Below are positions 32,590 to 45,762 of a stretch of DNA of 64,000 nt, piece after piece. Made by a program: the position numbers and the translations under genes. The stretch spans positions 497,024 through 561,023 of the forward strand of contig NW_022985069.1 in NCBI RefSeq assembly GCF_010015585.1, written 5' to 3'. Source of the DNA: Eremomyces bilateralis CBS 781.70. Lineage: Eukaryota; Ascomycota; Dothideomycetes; Eremomycetales; Eremomycetaceae. The notes beneath the pieces are model-generated. The model had not been told where the DNA came from and made no database searches. It saw only the letters and a list, made by a program, of their open reading frames with translations. The first letter of the stretch is position 1. Every line of letters begins with the position of its first letter.

Positions 32590-35044
32590 GAGTATACGAA
32601 AGCTCTCAATGAGGTGAAATGGTGAAGGAAATGTCGACGGTGACGTTGTGCCGTTGCCCGGCCGTTGGAATTTGGCAAAAGGGATAGAAAAAGATAATGC
32701 GATCTAAGGAAGACCAGAATGTAGATCGAGTTGATATGATGAGGATCGTCGAACCGTCCGATCAACGGCCTATCAAACGCCCCACAGGGTCCTGTTACAG
32801 GCCGAAACACGGAAACGGGAGGAGGGTCGACCCATACAGGGCAAACGGAGTACACCAGATTGAATGAGCAGGTTGGAGGACTCAGATAACGTTTCGACTC
32901 AGGATTGATCAAGAAGGTCTGACAAAGAAAGATGGCGGAGCGACATCACGAAGATGCGCTGGTTGCAGCGGAAAGCTAACTTGGATGGATGTGAAAAAAG
33001 AATCGCACTAGCAAGAGGCAGACCCGGCGTATATGCATTAAGATGTCCACAGGACAGGCAAATTATGCCGAGAAAGCAGGATATGGTCCGGGGTCCTTCC
33101 TGATCAGCTTCATTCCGAGACGTTGTGAGATATTCCAGCATAATATGGGAGCACAGCAGCTTGCATCGTCGTATGAATGGATGGCTGCTGCTGCTCCCGC
33201 TGCCGCTCACCTTGAGACCATTTATGTGCCCCTTTGATGATCTTGTCGATTACAAGGCTCGAATGACGACCACCATGTTGACCTTCTGTATTCAAAGAAG
33301 TTCGATGGGACCGGACTTGCGCCGGTCGGAACGATTGACGTGAGGGATGTCGTTCCGGGACAAGATGTGTGAGAAGGAGAGTCACTAGAGAGAGGGAGGG
33401 GATGTGGACAAGGGCTCTGATACGCTTGGCCCGCCCACTTGAAACACGCCATGATGTCGTGCGACGTTTCCATTAAATACGTCCTCCGATACGGAGTACT
33501 CTCTGCACTCTGGTCTTTGGTCTACTATGTATGGGTTCTCGTCACTATTATGGTTTCCCAGCCAAATCTAGGAATCCGTCTAAACTCTAATTTCCAACCA
33601 GAATACAAGATAACAAAGGGGGGTGTGGCACGTGGGTCCTGGCAAATCACATGACCACTAATGTGTCACGTGAAATTGCCTTGAACGTCACCTAACTTGG
33701 GACAACCAGGCGGTTAAACTTGATCGTGCAACAATAGAGGACAAAGACGCCAAGTATAACATTGTACCCGGTTCGTATATTCATGAAAAGGTTGGCTACA
33801 AAGGATTGATTATTGTGAAAATGAGACTCTTCGGCCATGTTGCTCCGCCACAACTCTGCCTTGTACACGTTGCAGTGCAGGTAGTAAAGTACGGCAGCGC
33901 AAGTCTCATTCATTGCGCCGACTTCACTCTGAGTCATGAAAGAACGACTGGAATACTGGATGTCTGAGATGGTGAGTCCATTGTGTACAGTATCGACGCG
34001 ACCAAGGAATTGTGTTTTCTTCTGGCACGTCAGGATAGTATGCTGTATGGTCAACTGAGTCTGGCATCCAGATTGCCCTCAGCTGTCAAAAGGTGTAGAT
34101 CATGGTAGCTTGACAAGGGATGAATGAGCAAGGATACTGATGCCTCAGCGATTGCGAATGGAGCCAAATCGATGAAATAAAGCGAGGTAGGAATTGTTGT
34201 TGCAGACAACAAGAAAGACCAGAAGCGGACGGGACATATGATACAGATACAGTACTGGTATTGGTATATCAGTAAGGGAGCAAGACACGAAACGAGCATT
34301 CAACTGCCCAACATTGAAGACCCTATTCTAACCCCTTGATTGTGAGGTAATTTACCATATTACCTACCCACCTATTTCAATGCAATAAGGGATCCATTCC
34401 TTACATATCGCAATCACTCAGTTGGTAGACCAAGGTGTTGACACCTTCGTTCTTTCGTACATTTAGCGGCTCCTCATGCAGCAAACCCATGAACTTAATA
34501 TACATGATAGTATCATATGCCGACCAGTGGACTCGTTGGATTGGAAAAGAGAAACAAAACAGAGCAAGTCTCGTACAGGATGCAGTGGGACTCCAAGCCC
34601 GGCTTGCGCCAGGCGTCTTCGTCGCGGAAACCATCCATGAAGAGAGACCCCCTATCCGATGCCCTGATGCCTTGTGAAGCTCGCTGAAAAGAAAGTGTAG
34701 ACGAAAAAAGATCGATGCAAAGTGGGTATGGGTATGGTTTAACGACAGATGGAAGAATCCAAGAAAGGGTATCGGTGGAGAAGTAGAAAGAAAGAAAAAA
34801 TAGAACGAAATAGAAAGCTCATCGGGGACGCCAGTTCCGCAACATCTTGAATACCACATGACGCCATCAAATCAATTCGTTCTCTTCCTTCGAGCGGGCA
34901 GTTTGTCACTGCAGTCCTGTGAATCGCCCATGCAGACATAGAATGAAAGGCTCGTCGGGCGCGGAAAACTCGTAAAGCGCATTGCTTGGAAATCCATGAC
35001 CGGATCTTCTCCACAGGAGTCAGAAAGAGGATGGGAAACTGAGA
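32590..35044. other. 2.45-kb region without a supported gene
   Basis: The stretch between the membrane protein and the end of the kinesin gene. ORFs of up to 152 aa exist on both strands (33692-34054, 34401-34859, both minus), but none has a domain or convincing exon structure. A TACGGAGTA nonamer occurs at 33490-33498. Confidence 0.35.
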
Positions 35045-38000
35045 TCATTTCCCGACCACAATGCCACTATCCACCCTCACCTCCTCCTCTTCCGTGGTGC
35101 CGAGCGCTGGGCCGCCAACCACGCCGCCAACCGCGCCTCCAACCGCGCCTCCCTCCGCCTTTTCGTCCCCATCAATATTCAAGACGCCCCCCGCAAAGCT
35201 CATCCGGCTCCGCTCCGTGATCATCTGATCCAGCAACCGCGTCATTTCCTCGACGCCCCGCCGTCGCTCTTCGCCTTCCGTCGTCTCCTTCTCCGTGCCA
35301 CCGTTCAGCAGCGCAACCGGCGTGTGCTTCACCCCGTTCGGTGCCACCGGCCCTGCCTCGTTCGTTGCCACCGGCCCCGCGGCGTTCAACGCGGCGGCGC
35401 TGCCTGCGCTCCCACCACTCCCGCCGCTACTCTGACTCCGCACGCTCGCTCGCTTGTTCACCAGAATCGGGCTGACCGTGCGACTCGCAGGGGAGCCACC
35501 AACGTTCAATCCCAACCCCACCCCATTCCCCGTGTCGACCTTCAGATCCCCAAGCCGCAACCGCGACCTCAGCGCCTGACACATCCGCTCCAGATCGCCC
35601 ACCCGGCCCCTCAGCTCGCTGATCTCCCGGTCCTTCTCCTGGAACACTACTTCGACCCCCGCGCCGTCCTTCCCGTCCTTCGCTGCGGACTCGCGACACG
35701 CGACGCAGAAGCTCGTGCCGGCACCGCTCGGCCCGCCGAAGAAACCGCTGGAGATACGGCTGCTGGAGCTGCGGCGCGCCTGCAGCAGGCGGCGCTCGAG
35801 CGTATTGATGTAGCGGTTTTTGTCGGCGACGTCGGCGCGCAGCGCGTGCAGTTGGGTTGAGAGGGACGCGGTGCCGTCGCCGTTGCTACCGAGGCTGTCG
35901 GTCGAGTCGGCGTCGGAGGCGGCAAAGTTGAGGGCTGGGGATGGGTGCACGCCGTGGGTGGCGGGGGTGGAGGCGGTGGAGAGGCGGGAGGCGGAGGTGT
36001 GGCGCTGGAGGGAGCGGAGGGAAGCGGAGCCGGATTCGGTGCGGCGAAGGGCGGTGGGAGGATGTGGAGCGCCGTTTGCGTCGAGGGTGGTCGTGGAGGC
36101 AGATCGGGCGGAGGTGGTGGACGCTTGGCGGCTGAGAGGGAGTTGAAGATCGGCGGCGGACATGAGGGATTGGCGGGAGGAATGGGCAGTAGGCCTATTG
36201 CCCAGGGCGGAGACGCTGCGAGGTACGGTCATATTATGTGTGTGATTGACGCCGATGGATTTCGATGATAGAATGAGGCGGTTGAGGTGCTCGATTCGCT
36301 CTTTCAGGGCGGTACGTGCAAGCTGCATCTCGAGCATTTGCTCTTCGTGGCGAGCTTGCATCTCTTCCTCTTCTTTGGCCTTCCGCTCACGCTCTTCCTC
36401 GGCGTCGAGAGCGGCCGACTCCGGATCATGATCGGGCTCGCCTATCGCGCCCGATGCGCCGCCTTTGGATGAAACGTCCTTCTGCCCTTCGAGCTGGCGA
36501 CGGAGCTCGAGGATTTCCACTCGATACCGGTCAAGAAGAGCTCGGGAAGTTGCATCACCTGCGAGAGCTTCCTCCGCCTTTTTGGCGTGCGAGACGATAT
36601 TGTTCTTGGCACGAGAAGCGAACTTGAGAGTATTCAACGTCTCGCCAGTGTGATTCTGAGCGCTCGCCACGGATCCCGCAGACCCGATTTGGATGGTACA
36701 AAGGATTGAAACCAGAGAGTTCCCTGAGAGTGCGGGTTGGAGGAGTCGGGTGAGTTTCGAGTCGCGGTAAGGTAAATGCTTGAGGCCGTCTTTACCATCT
36801 TTCTCCTTGCCATCCCCCTTCTTGTCTCCATCTTTATCCCCGGACAATCTTCCGATGACAGTTCCAAGCGTAAGCAGGGACTTATTGATGTGCGCTCCCT
36901 CCGTCCTTCGCTCCTTATTTTCTGCAGCCCGTTCACTCCCGGCCAAATCGATCAAGCTTAGTGTACTCACGCGAACACCACCTGGAGCAATACCCGTTCG
37001 CTTGTCGGCGCCTGGGGCCGAGGCGCCAGGTGGTGAACTTCGTTCCCGCGACTCAACGACGATCTGCACGACGGCATGCGAACGGGAACTTCTCGCGTTA
37101 TATTGCGTCGATCCGGTCCGCCTAGAATTGTCACCTCTAGCGATCACTCTCAGCAACTGCGTCGGGCTCTGTACGATCTCTTCCTTCAGCGGCGTGGCGT
37201 AGACGCCTCTCTTGCTATCCTCCCGTAGTTTAATCTCTTCTTGCGGACCTCCCGTCATTCCGTTCACACCGGCAGCCGGGGTCGATAGCAGGTCGTGGAT
37301 CTTCTCGTTGTAGATTTCCAGATAGCTGACCCGCAGCAAGAATTCTCGATGGGGCGTTTCGCGGATGAAGGAGAAGATGTCGGTGATGGCAAGTGGGATC
37401 ACACCAGGGCTGGTGGCCGTACCTTGCATGGAAAAGGTCTTACCAGTGCCTGTCATACCATAGGCGAAAACGGTGCCGTGGTAACCCTCCATGACACGGC
37501 GCACGAGACGCTTTGCGGCAGAATCGTAGACTTTGGCATTCTGGTCGTGCGCAGCGAAGACATTGTCTAGAACATGGCTGTTAGCACAATATATGAGCAC
37601 GTGCAATCGCCGGGAACTTACCATAATAATACTCTCCCCCTTCCCTTCCACGATACGATATCAAAGACCGTCTTCCGTCAACCATCCACTCCAATTCGCT
37701 CTTTTGTCCATCATGCCCAACATCAGGCCGCACTCGGACACTGACCAGCACGTTCCCCTTTCCCCCATCCTTTTCACTGTGTCTGCGACCCCCTTCCACC
37801 GACTTCCCACTACCATAGGCCATGTCTTCTTTACTCCCCCTCATCAAATCCCGCCCCCTCCCAAAATCGTCGTCGTCCTCGAATGTGATCGAGGATAGGT
37901 TGTCCACGCTAGATGCACGGCTGAGGGGTGAGGTAGGTAGTGAGAGCAACGTGGCGCTGTTGATCGATCGGTATTCACCACCGGACAGAAGCGATACGGC

Positions 38001-38549
38001 TGAAGTAGTGGAGGAAGATTTGCGAAGCGAGACGCGTGGGTGGGGTTTGGAGGAGGTGCGGGGAGGTACGACGCGAGAGGTATGGGTGCCCGACGGGGTG
38101 CGAAGCGTCTTAAGAGTGTCTCCAGAGGCGTTGGTAGCGGAGTGGGAGAGGGGAGACGGGGGGTGTGAAGTGGAGCGTTGAGCGTTCCGGGGAGGTTGTG
38201 GAAAGGCGCCAATGCTGACCGTTTGACGGAGAGAACGTCCAGGAGTGGCAGTGCCCGAGGGAGTGGTGGTAGAAGCGGATGGCGGCTTCGAAGCACCGTT
38301 TACGGTCGGTATTGCGGGTGTAGAAGCATTCTTTGGGGGTCGTGTCGGGATTCCAGAGGACACCGATCGCGATGCGGAAGGTTTTGGGGCGGACGGGACA
38401 GTGATTGATGCCGCCGAGCCACGACGGCCCTGTGAAGGAGCTGTATGAATGGAAGAGACTGAGGATTTTCGCGATTTCGAGACCGGTAACGAGGGTAGTG
38501 GTGTGGTTGGAGGTCGTGAAGGCCGTGGTAAAGTGGTGGTAGTCGCCAT
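35045..38549 (-). CDS. kipA: kinesin-7 family motor (KipA/Kip2-like), 2 exons
   Basis: Plus-end-directed microtubule motor of about 1149 aa; exons are 37622-38549 and 35045-37566. The first about 265 residues are Ser/Pro/Thr-rich and disordered. The motor domain spans roughly 268-645: NVLVSVRVRP, the P-loop GMTGTGKTFSMQG near 346-353, NARSSRSHAVVQI (switch I), LIDLAGSERAAENKERR (switch II) and NTLKFASRAKNNIV at the neck. An insertion rich in Lys/Asp/Gly (GDKDGDKKGDGKEKDGKDG) interrupts the loop before LKHLPYRDSKLTRLLQ. Coiled-coil segments follow (about 690-750 and later), then a low-complexity tail with Gly/Ala repeats near the end. In Aspergillus nidulans KipA is known to affect polarised growth direction. 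Assignment to kinesin-7 is by motor and tail layout. Confidence 0.9.
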
Positions 38550-41500
38550 GATGGATGGCTCGTTGCTTCCTCGTTACACCAGAACAATCTTACTTTCCTT
38601 CGGATTGCTTTCCGGCTCACTTCTCGGCTCACTTCTCTGCTCACTTCTCTGCTCACACTCTTTTACTCGGTTGTGCAGTAAGCAGAGTCTGCAGAAGTGA
38701 AAGCTGCGCAAGAACCGCGCAGTCCCTGTTCACATGAATACCGGTATGTAAGCCGTCTAAGCGACCAGCAGCCACCAAAGAGCCCAAGGACCCGTCTATG
38801 CGTCGTCGGATGGGGTGAATCGATCCATCCAGGCTCCGAAACTTCGGTCGAATCGGTCGGCGTGTCTCTCGAGTCTGGTATTGTGATGCAGCGGGATTTT
38901 GCTGGCTTCTACAAAGAGAGGAGGAGGGAAAAGACGAATGCGTGGAGACAATCGTTGGCACCGTCGGCTCAGACCAGCTTGATGATCCTTTGCCTCAGGA
39001 CTTTCCGACTTTCAACGCCTGCTCGTTCCTGGGCAAGTGGACGTTCCCTGATAGCCAGGGCCAATGCGGTCCCTGTTACGGGGTCCCTGGGAATTGGGAC
39101 GGAAGCGAGGGGGGGAATGGAGAGTGGCCCGTCGCGGCGTAGCACCTGTCGGAACACCAGGGTGGAGTTTTTAGCTTGTTGATGGACAGGGTAACGAGCA
39201 AGGGGGAGTTTGCTCCCAGTCGCGGACAGACGGATAGTGACTCAAGATAGAATTCCTCTCAGTATTCAGGCTATGATGAGGGTTGGGAATGATGAGGGGA
39301 TGGCTACAACACTACGCATTTACAGCCACGCGTATTAAGTATTCCAATGTATTGGAGCGGCTATCCAGAACAGAGCATCGAGAGTCGAGAGTCGAATCCA
39401 AAAACGAAGAATGAGCAGAGTCAAAAATGGATAGCGTGAGAACAAGCCCGCTGCTAAGTGCTAGGCACTACTGTACGGCGGGTCCGGGATGGGAATATCA
39501 CCAGATATTAAATACCTACTTATCACAAGAGCAGGCACCTAATAATATTAATAAGCACCAGCAGCACAAGAACGAGGAATAATCTGTGATGGGATTGGAC
39601 GACGCTGTTGAAGAGGATAGGGAGTGCTCTGTACTCCGTAGGGGCGGAGATACATGCGATATGAGGATTGAGGCGAGGTTGGTGACCTCCACTGCTGATG
39701 ACGAGCAATTCGAGCCCGAGGGAAAGGAGATGTCGATCAAAAGTGGCCATCTGCACCATCATGGTTTCGGAATATCAATGACTTGTAGATAAATGCTGCG
39801 AACGGGATAAAATGTACTCTGATTTTCGGAACTTAGGACTAGCATTTGGATCCAGCATCTGCAAGATTTGCCGGTTAAGAATTAAGCTGTAGGATGAGTG
39901 CAGGTTTCCTCTCGGCTGAGGCGCCATTTCCGCCATTTCCCGCGCTACCGGGTGCCTCTCATCTCGAAATTCGAATATTATCATCCCCTGAATCATCCAT
40001 CGTGCTCCTTTTCTCATCAGCCAATGGGCCGAATCGTAGGTATTTGATATTTCGCTCTCCGACTTGATATTTAAAGGAAGCCTTTCTTTACTCCATATTA
40101 TCTCCAATCATCCAATACCCACCTCCCATTTCTATCCGACGAATGACGGAAATGATGCTGAGCGGATCCATCCTCCCAGCCCCATGTAGCCTAGCGCGCC
40201 ACAATCACACCCCCAAATCCCAATCCCCCCTTACCGGACCTTGGACCTTGACTCCTTGGACCTTGAGTGATGAGACGGGAAACTGTGATCACAGTGGCTG
40301 ATCACCCCCAAATGCGGCACCGTGCTCGATGGAACATTTCGAAGTTCAAACGTCCTTGGGAAAGAGGGGAGGGCCAGGGGAGGGACTGTGTCCATTAGGT
40401 ATAACTTTACTACATACGTAGTAATACCCTCCAGCCTCCGGAGTCCAGATGTTTAGATGAGAATAAGAAAGAGAAAAATCACTAAGGGGACTTTATCTCG
40501 AATACAAGTCAAGGTCATCGATGTGAATCCGCAGGAGGAACCGTTCAAAAAGCTGATGTCCAACAGCTGCTGTTGTGAACTTCTATCCAGTGATTCCAGT
40601 CAGATGCCCCCGAAGGCCGAAAGTGTTGTACTAATATTATTGCGATAATCATAAATCAACAGCCACCAACAGTCTAACTAACCCACACTCTTGATTTAGG
40701 TATTCCTGGATGCGCGACCAACCAAATAATCCATCTGGTGGAGCTTATGCAACACAAGTCTTAATCGACGAGAAAGGCTCTGTGCCCTCCGATCGTTGGA
40801 ATTCAGGAATTCTGCATGAATATCGATTCCTGCAAGTATGATGTAGGACGGAGGTAACTGTTCACCCCCATTCAAATTTCAAAGCCCTCCCCTTGTCAAG
40901 TGTCACTCACTTGTCAGTTGTTACTGAGACACCGACCTCGAAAGTCCAAGGTCTAAGGCCCAACATCTAACACCTAAGAGATGAGGCGGCGAGCCGACCT
41001 TCCCCACCCCTGAATCACTGGCAAGCGGCAGTCTGTCCGGCACACATCCCCGACAAGGGTTCCACGGAAATATCTGCATTAAATACGGAGTATGTATTAA
41101 TATTCCATTTTTCCTTTTTACCATTAGTTAGTACATACTTATTTACAGTCCTAACTCCCAAACCGCAGACCTCACGGACCACGGTCCTCCATCCGTTCCG
41201 AGTTTGCGGCCCCCCCTTTGCGGGTCCGAGTGTTGCAGCTTGTTGGACAGAACCCAGCAATACGGATGACCTAACAGCCGCATGAGACGACAGGCAGATA
41301 ATTCTCATCACGGGACATTGGTTCTCTGACTGTTGCACCTTCGTTGGGCAAGCCATCCTTATGTGGCGCGAATCATATCCGCCCGCTCCAGTACCACCCT
41401 TAGTTACCCCTCAGTCCAGGCATATGAATGGGTGGTGTAGGATCACAAATCTAACGACGTCGTATCCTCACAACCAATCGTGGCCGTGACATAAACGATA

Positions 41501-43936
41501 TACCACACCTGGTTGAATAACCATTTGTACCACGAGGAGAATCTGCGGTGATGTGCAGTTATTGACTATGTTGCTCACCCTCAGAATGGGAGATGTACCA
41601 CCCGTAATGGCCGTCATGAACTCATGATGGCCATATACTCGTCTCCACGGCTCGGGCAAGCCGACAGCATCGATTCTGCAAATGAGCAAGTTCTTATTCA
41701 TGTACTGTGGGGTTCTGGTTCTGATAACGAAGGCGGGGAATCTGGGACAATGGACGGTCGAGGTGTTCCTTCGCATTGTCGGATGTGTATCATCATATTA
41801 TCCGTTCGCGTACCTCTGCTTCACATCAGTCCATGCGTCCAATGCTTGAATATATACTCCCTTATCTTACAGCCCAAACAGTCGAGCCTCGTCTTGCGGA
41901 GACGAACAATATGGTGCGGCTGTACTGACAACCCCCCGGCTTTCAAGAGACTCGGAAATGCATATGGATTATCCGAAAATTTCATGTCATATGTCAAATC
42001 TATCCAGTCAGTCGTTCATCCGTAAAGCTATCCATTCAGTTTCCATCTACATCGTCTTGTTACTAAAATTCAGGGTTGTTTTTCTTTATACAAACATCTA
42101 GAGAGATGTCTAGGTCTGTTCCCTCAACCTCCACTCGTTCAGATTAGAAAGATACATTCTGATAGTTAATTCTCTATCCGTTCTCCTTAGCATATGTTAG
42201 TGTGTTTATATTCTAATGAAACTGGCTGAATGTATAGCAAGTATGCGTAAGACGGAACAATATGCACTCTTTTCAATTCTCCGATTACCCTCACTGCTGC
42301 CCTATATTCATGAGTTCCAAGTCATCTTTTGCGGCTAAAGGTTCATTTTCCAAACTCATCTATATCATGAACACTATATATCCACTATATTGTCTCCGTC
42401 TGAAATTACCTACCTACGTCAGTGGATTCAGTCTGTCTCGCGGGAAAACAAGATAATGTATCTACTCTGTGCTACAAAGAGTGAAAGCAGAGGTCGGTGT
42501 GGATTGTTCCTTCTCAGCTAAATGATGCAATGAATACCAATCTCCTACGAATCTCTCAGCTTGATCAAATACCCTGACCTCCCAGCTGGGCGTCTTCTGC
42601 GGATTTGCCCTCGGTCATGCAGTTTACAATCATGATCACTCCCTATAAGCTGACCTGTTGTAGTCGTTCGACATGAGGACCATCTGGAGGACATGGAGAG
42701 CTGCAGCATGTCCGAATCGCCTAGACATGATCATATACCTCTATAGCGACTGGACGGACAAAATACACTTATTGACCAGAACACCCGTCGTCTTGGGCTA
42801 GGCTTACACCACATTCCCTCCCTTCCTACACATTTCGAACAGACTTGAAGTACATTCGACAATATCTTCTAGGTCTAGTGGAATGCTAGCAATCTCCGTC
42901 GCTCACCGAGCGAAGCAGATTTAGGAAAAGTCGTCAGCTCCGCGCTCATCAGCGAAATACCCCAGTCGTACTACGGAGCAGTATAAGGGACTATGAATGC
43001 TGATTGCGAGTGTAGAATGGACATCGCCAGATCCCCGAACGGCAAAGTTCCCTGAACGAAACTCCAACCCAGCTCCCAACATCTCCTGCATTTCTTTCCG
43101 TGTGCTTCTGTTCGAGAAACATACTACAACCGTCCAAGATGGATCCATTTCCCTCTCGCTGGTCATGGTTATCATCCTCAGAGGGACCCCTTTCCGAAGG
43201 AGATGACACGGTAAGGTGAACTGATTGATGGCTCTAGGATATGCGCTGGCCTACCTAGAACATTACAAACGATACACGGAGTTCTGAATGACGGGAGGGC
43301 GAGCAGGATGTGACGGTTTGATAACTAGGTGTGGTGAGGGTGGCGACATATGTCAACTGAACAGTGGATATCACTGATCATTACGATTAGAGTCTCGGTT
43401 GAGATGTCGATGGAGGTGTAATGGGGTTGCTACGAATGCAAAAATTGTAAATCGCAATAGCAAATCTTTACCTAGGGCGACTAGACTCTTAAACCCTTTC
43501 CTATTACTGACCTGTAATGGGAACGGCCATGAAGTGGATGCCCCCGTCTAGTGCCTTTCACCACGAAGGCCTCTGTTATTATTGTATCATAGTAAGCGTC
43601 CGGGAGGGAGCAGCGATTTCGGCGTGTCACCACAACAAAGCAATCTCCTCAACCTCCTCGCAGAACTAGCATATGAGTCTACGGCGGCGCATCTGCACCT
43701 GATTAAAGCGGGCTGTGTACAGCCTGAGTTCGTAGGTCGTCTATATCAGTTCCACAACATACATATATATATATAATACATCGAATGACGTGAACATGTT
43801 CCCCAGTTCCCCTTCCCAACAGAAAAAGGTCGCCCAAAATCCCTTCAGCCTCCAAACGTCGATACATTCTACTGCAATTCTACGCTGCCACTGACGCCCG
43901 GAAGGCGACCGCGGCACCCCAAAGGACCGCGAAACC
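38550..43936. other. 5.4-kb gene-poor region
   Basis: No ORF here is longer than 161 aa and none carries a recognised domain. The first part is the 5' flank of the kinesin gene; the rest is moderately A+T-rich. TACGGAGTA nonamers occur at 39632-39640 (inverse) and 41084-41092, with a short ATATATATATAT run near 43763-43776. It may hold regulatory RNA or an unrecognised multi-exon gene, but nothing can be supported. Confidence 0.4.
38613..38656. repeat. 12-bp tandem repeat, about 3.7 copies
   Basis: Four near-identical units of CGGCTCACTTCT / CTGCTCACTTCT type lie 64 bp upstream of the kinesin start codon, in its probable 5' UTR. Confidence 0.85.
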
Positions 43937-45762
43937 CTAGTGTGGCTGCACGCCGACATACTCGCCGGGCGCCGGGAACTTCCCCGTCAGCTCCGCAATG
44001 AGATACCCGGCGAGCTTCACGGGGTCAGGGCCCGGCTTCGAGTCGGTGATTGGCGCCGCGGTAGTGTTCGAAGCACCGGTCGCGAAGCAGACGCGCCCGT
44101 CGATGAACTGGCGCTGCTCGGCGTTGATGCCGGGGGTGGTCCAGAAGACATTTTTTGGGTCGTATTTGGTCTTGATGCCGGAGAGGCGGTTGTAGTTATC
44201 GAGGCCCCAGAAGTTCTGCTTCCAGTTCGGGTCGTCGGCCCAGCCCTAGGAATGGTGAGTTAGTGGTGTGAATGTGAGTGTGGAGGGGAACGTACCTCGT
44301 TGATATATCCGCCCATATCCGGCGCGAACGCGCGTGCGGCGTCCGCGTTGCCCAGTTCGCCCAGGTTGATGGTCGTCATGAGCGCCGTGGCCTTCCTCCA
44401 GCCTGGATGGGCGGAGGTCTGCTTGCCGATATTTGTGGTGGTGCCGGGTTTGGGAGTGGTCATGATCATATTCCATAAGGCTTGGGTTTTGATGACGCCC
44501 AGAAGGGCGGGGTCCTTCATGTGGTCGGGTCCGAACAGCACGCTGTCGGTCGGGACCCAGCCAAAACCGCGCGGGGCGGGCGGGTCGTCAGCGTCGTGAC
44601 GTTTGGCTTTGGCGTTGTAATCCGGTCCGGTGGGGGCGGCGAGCCAGGATCGCGCGCCGTATGTGGTGTCGTAGTATTCCTTGAAGTTTGCGTAGACGAA
44701 TGGCCGGGACTGGAACGGGAGGACGCCCTCGTAGGACTGCATTTTCTCGAGCACCGGAATCCAAGCGTTGTAAGCGTCGGTAACGTTCGAAAGCTCACCA
44801 ACGTGGACGCTGGTACCTCGGATGTATCCCGGTGATCCGAAGAAGTAGCCCGAGATACCGCTGGCCTGGATGTCCGGCAGTGCGGCCCAGAGGGCTTGCG
44901 AAGCCTTTTCGAGACCCTCGCTATTGACATCCGGAGTCGTCGAGTTGAGCCAGAAGTTAATGCCGGTGACGGGTACGTCCGGGTAGACCTTCATGGTGGC
45001 CTCGACGACCACGCCGAAGCCGCCCCCGCCGCCTCGGATGGCCCAGAAGAGATCGGAATTAGAGACGGAGTTGACAACGCGAAGCTTGCCATCCGCAGTG
45101 ACGACCTTTGCCTCGAGCCACTGGTCGACGCCCAGGCCAAACTGGTTGGCGAGCGGGCTATGGCCGGCGGTCTGACCCCATCCGCCGGCCGGGGCGACGG
45201 CACCGTGATTTCCAGCGACCGCAACCATTCCAACAGCAGAAAGAGCATCGTTCAACGGCTGGCCCCCATAGCTAGCGCCAAACGTTACGACGGCTTCCTT
45301 GCATGAGTCCTTGAGGGCTTTGGGGGTTTCGTCGCTACGGATGGGGGTGACGCCTGCAGTTTTAGCTTTGAAGCTCGACGAGAGTCTGATGCCCGTGAGG
45401 AGGGAGACGTCGAGGAGAAGACCGGAAGAGCTGGTGCTACGGCACAAAAAGTCGTGTCCGGAAGTGATGACCGTCAATCGGATGTTGTACTTGGTCGCGA
45501 ACTTCACGGCATTCACAACATCTGTGGAAGTTCGCGGACGATAGCGGTAATCGGGGGCGGGATCAGTCCCGAACGCTGAGGGGTCGATGGCCGTGACGCC
45601 TGGAAGCGCTTGCTGCCAGACGCTCTTCGCCGGGTAGTCCGTATCTGTAGCGATCTTGTGGCATCCGCTGGCTACGGTAGCGGCGGCGGCCTGGCGTTTG
45701 AGGGGACCAAGGGCGACAGCGCTGGCCGCCAGCTGAATTACGAGAAAAACGAGTGACTTCAT
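43937..45762 (-). CDS. secreted FAD-linked oxidoreductase (BBE / PCMH type), 2 exons
   Basis: Flavoprotein oxidase of the FAD_binding_4/BBE family, about 591 aa. Exons are 44296-45762 and 43937-44245. A signal peptide occupies residues 1-18 (MKSLVFLVIQLAASAVAL). The PCMH-type FAD domain shows YRPRTSTDVVNAVKFATK, then ITSGHDF with His103 as the likely covalent FAD site, GASYGGQPLNDAL and AGNHGAVAPAGGWGQTAGHS. GGGGGFGVVVEATMKVYPDV follows. The C-terminal BBE motif is NFWGLDNYNRLSGIKTKYDP with the usual NVFWTTPGIN. In many homologs a Cys pairs with His for a bicovalent flavin; here the matching glycine loop lacks it, so single attachment is likely. Such enzymes serve in sugar oxidation or secondary metabolism; no cluster partners are adjacent. 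Confidence 0.88.
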
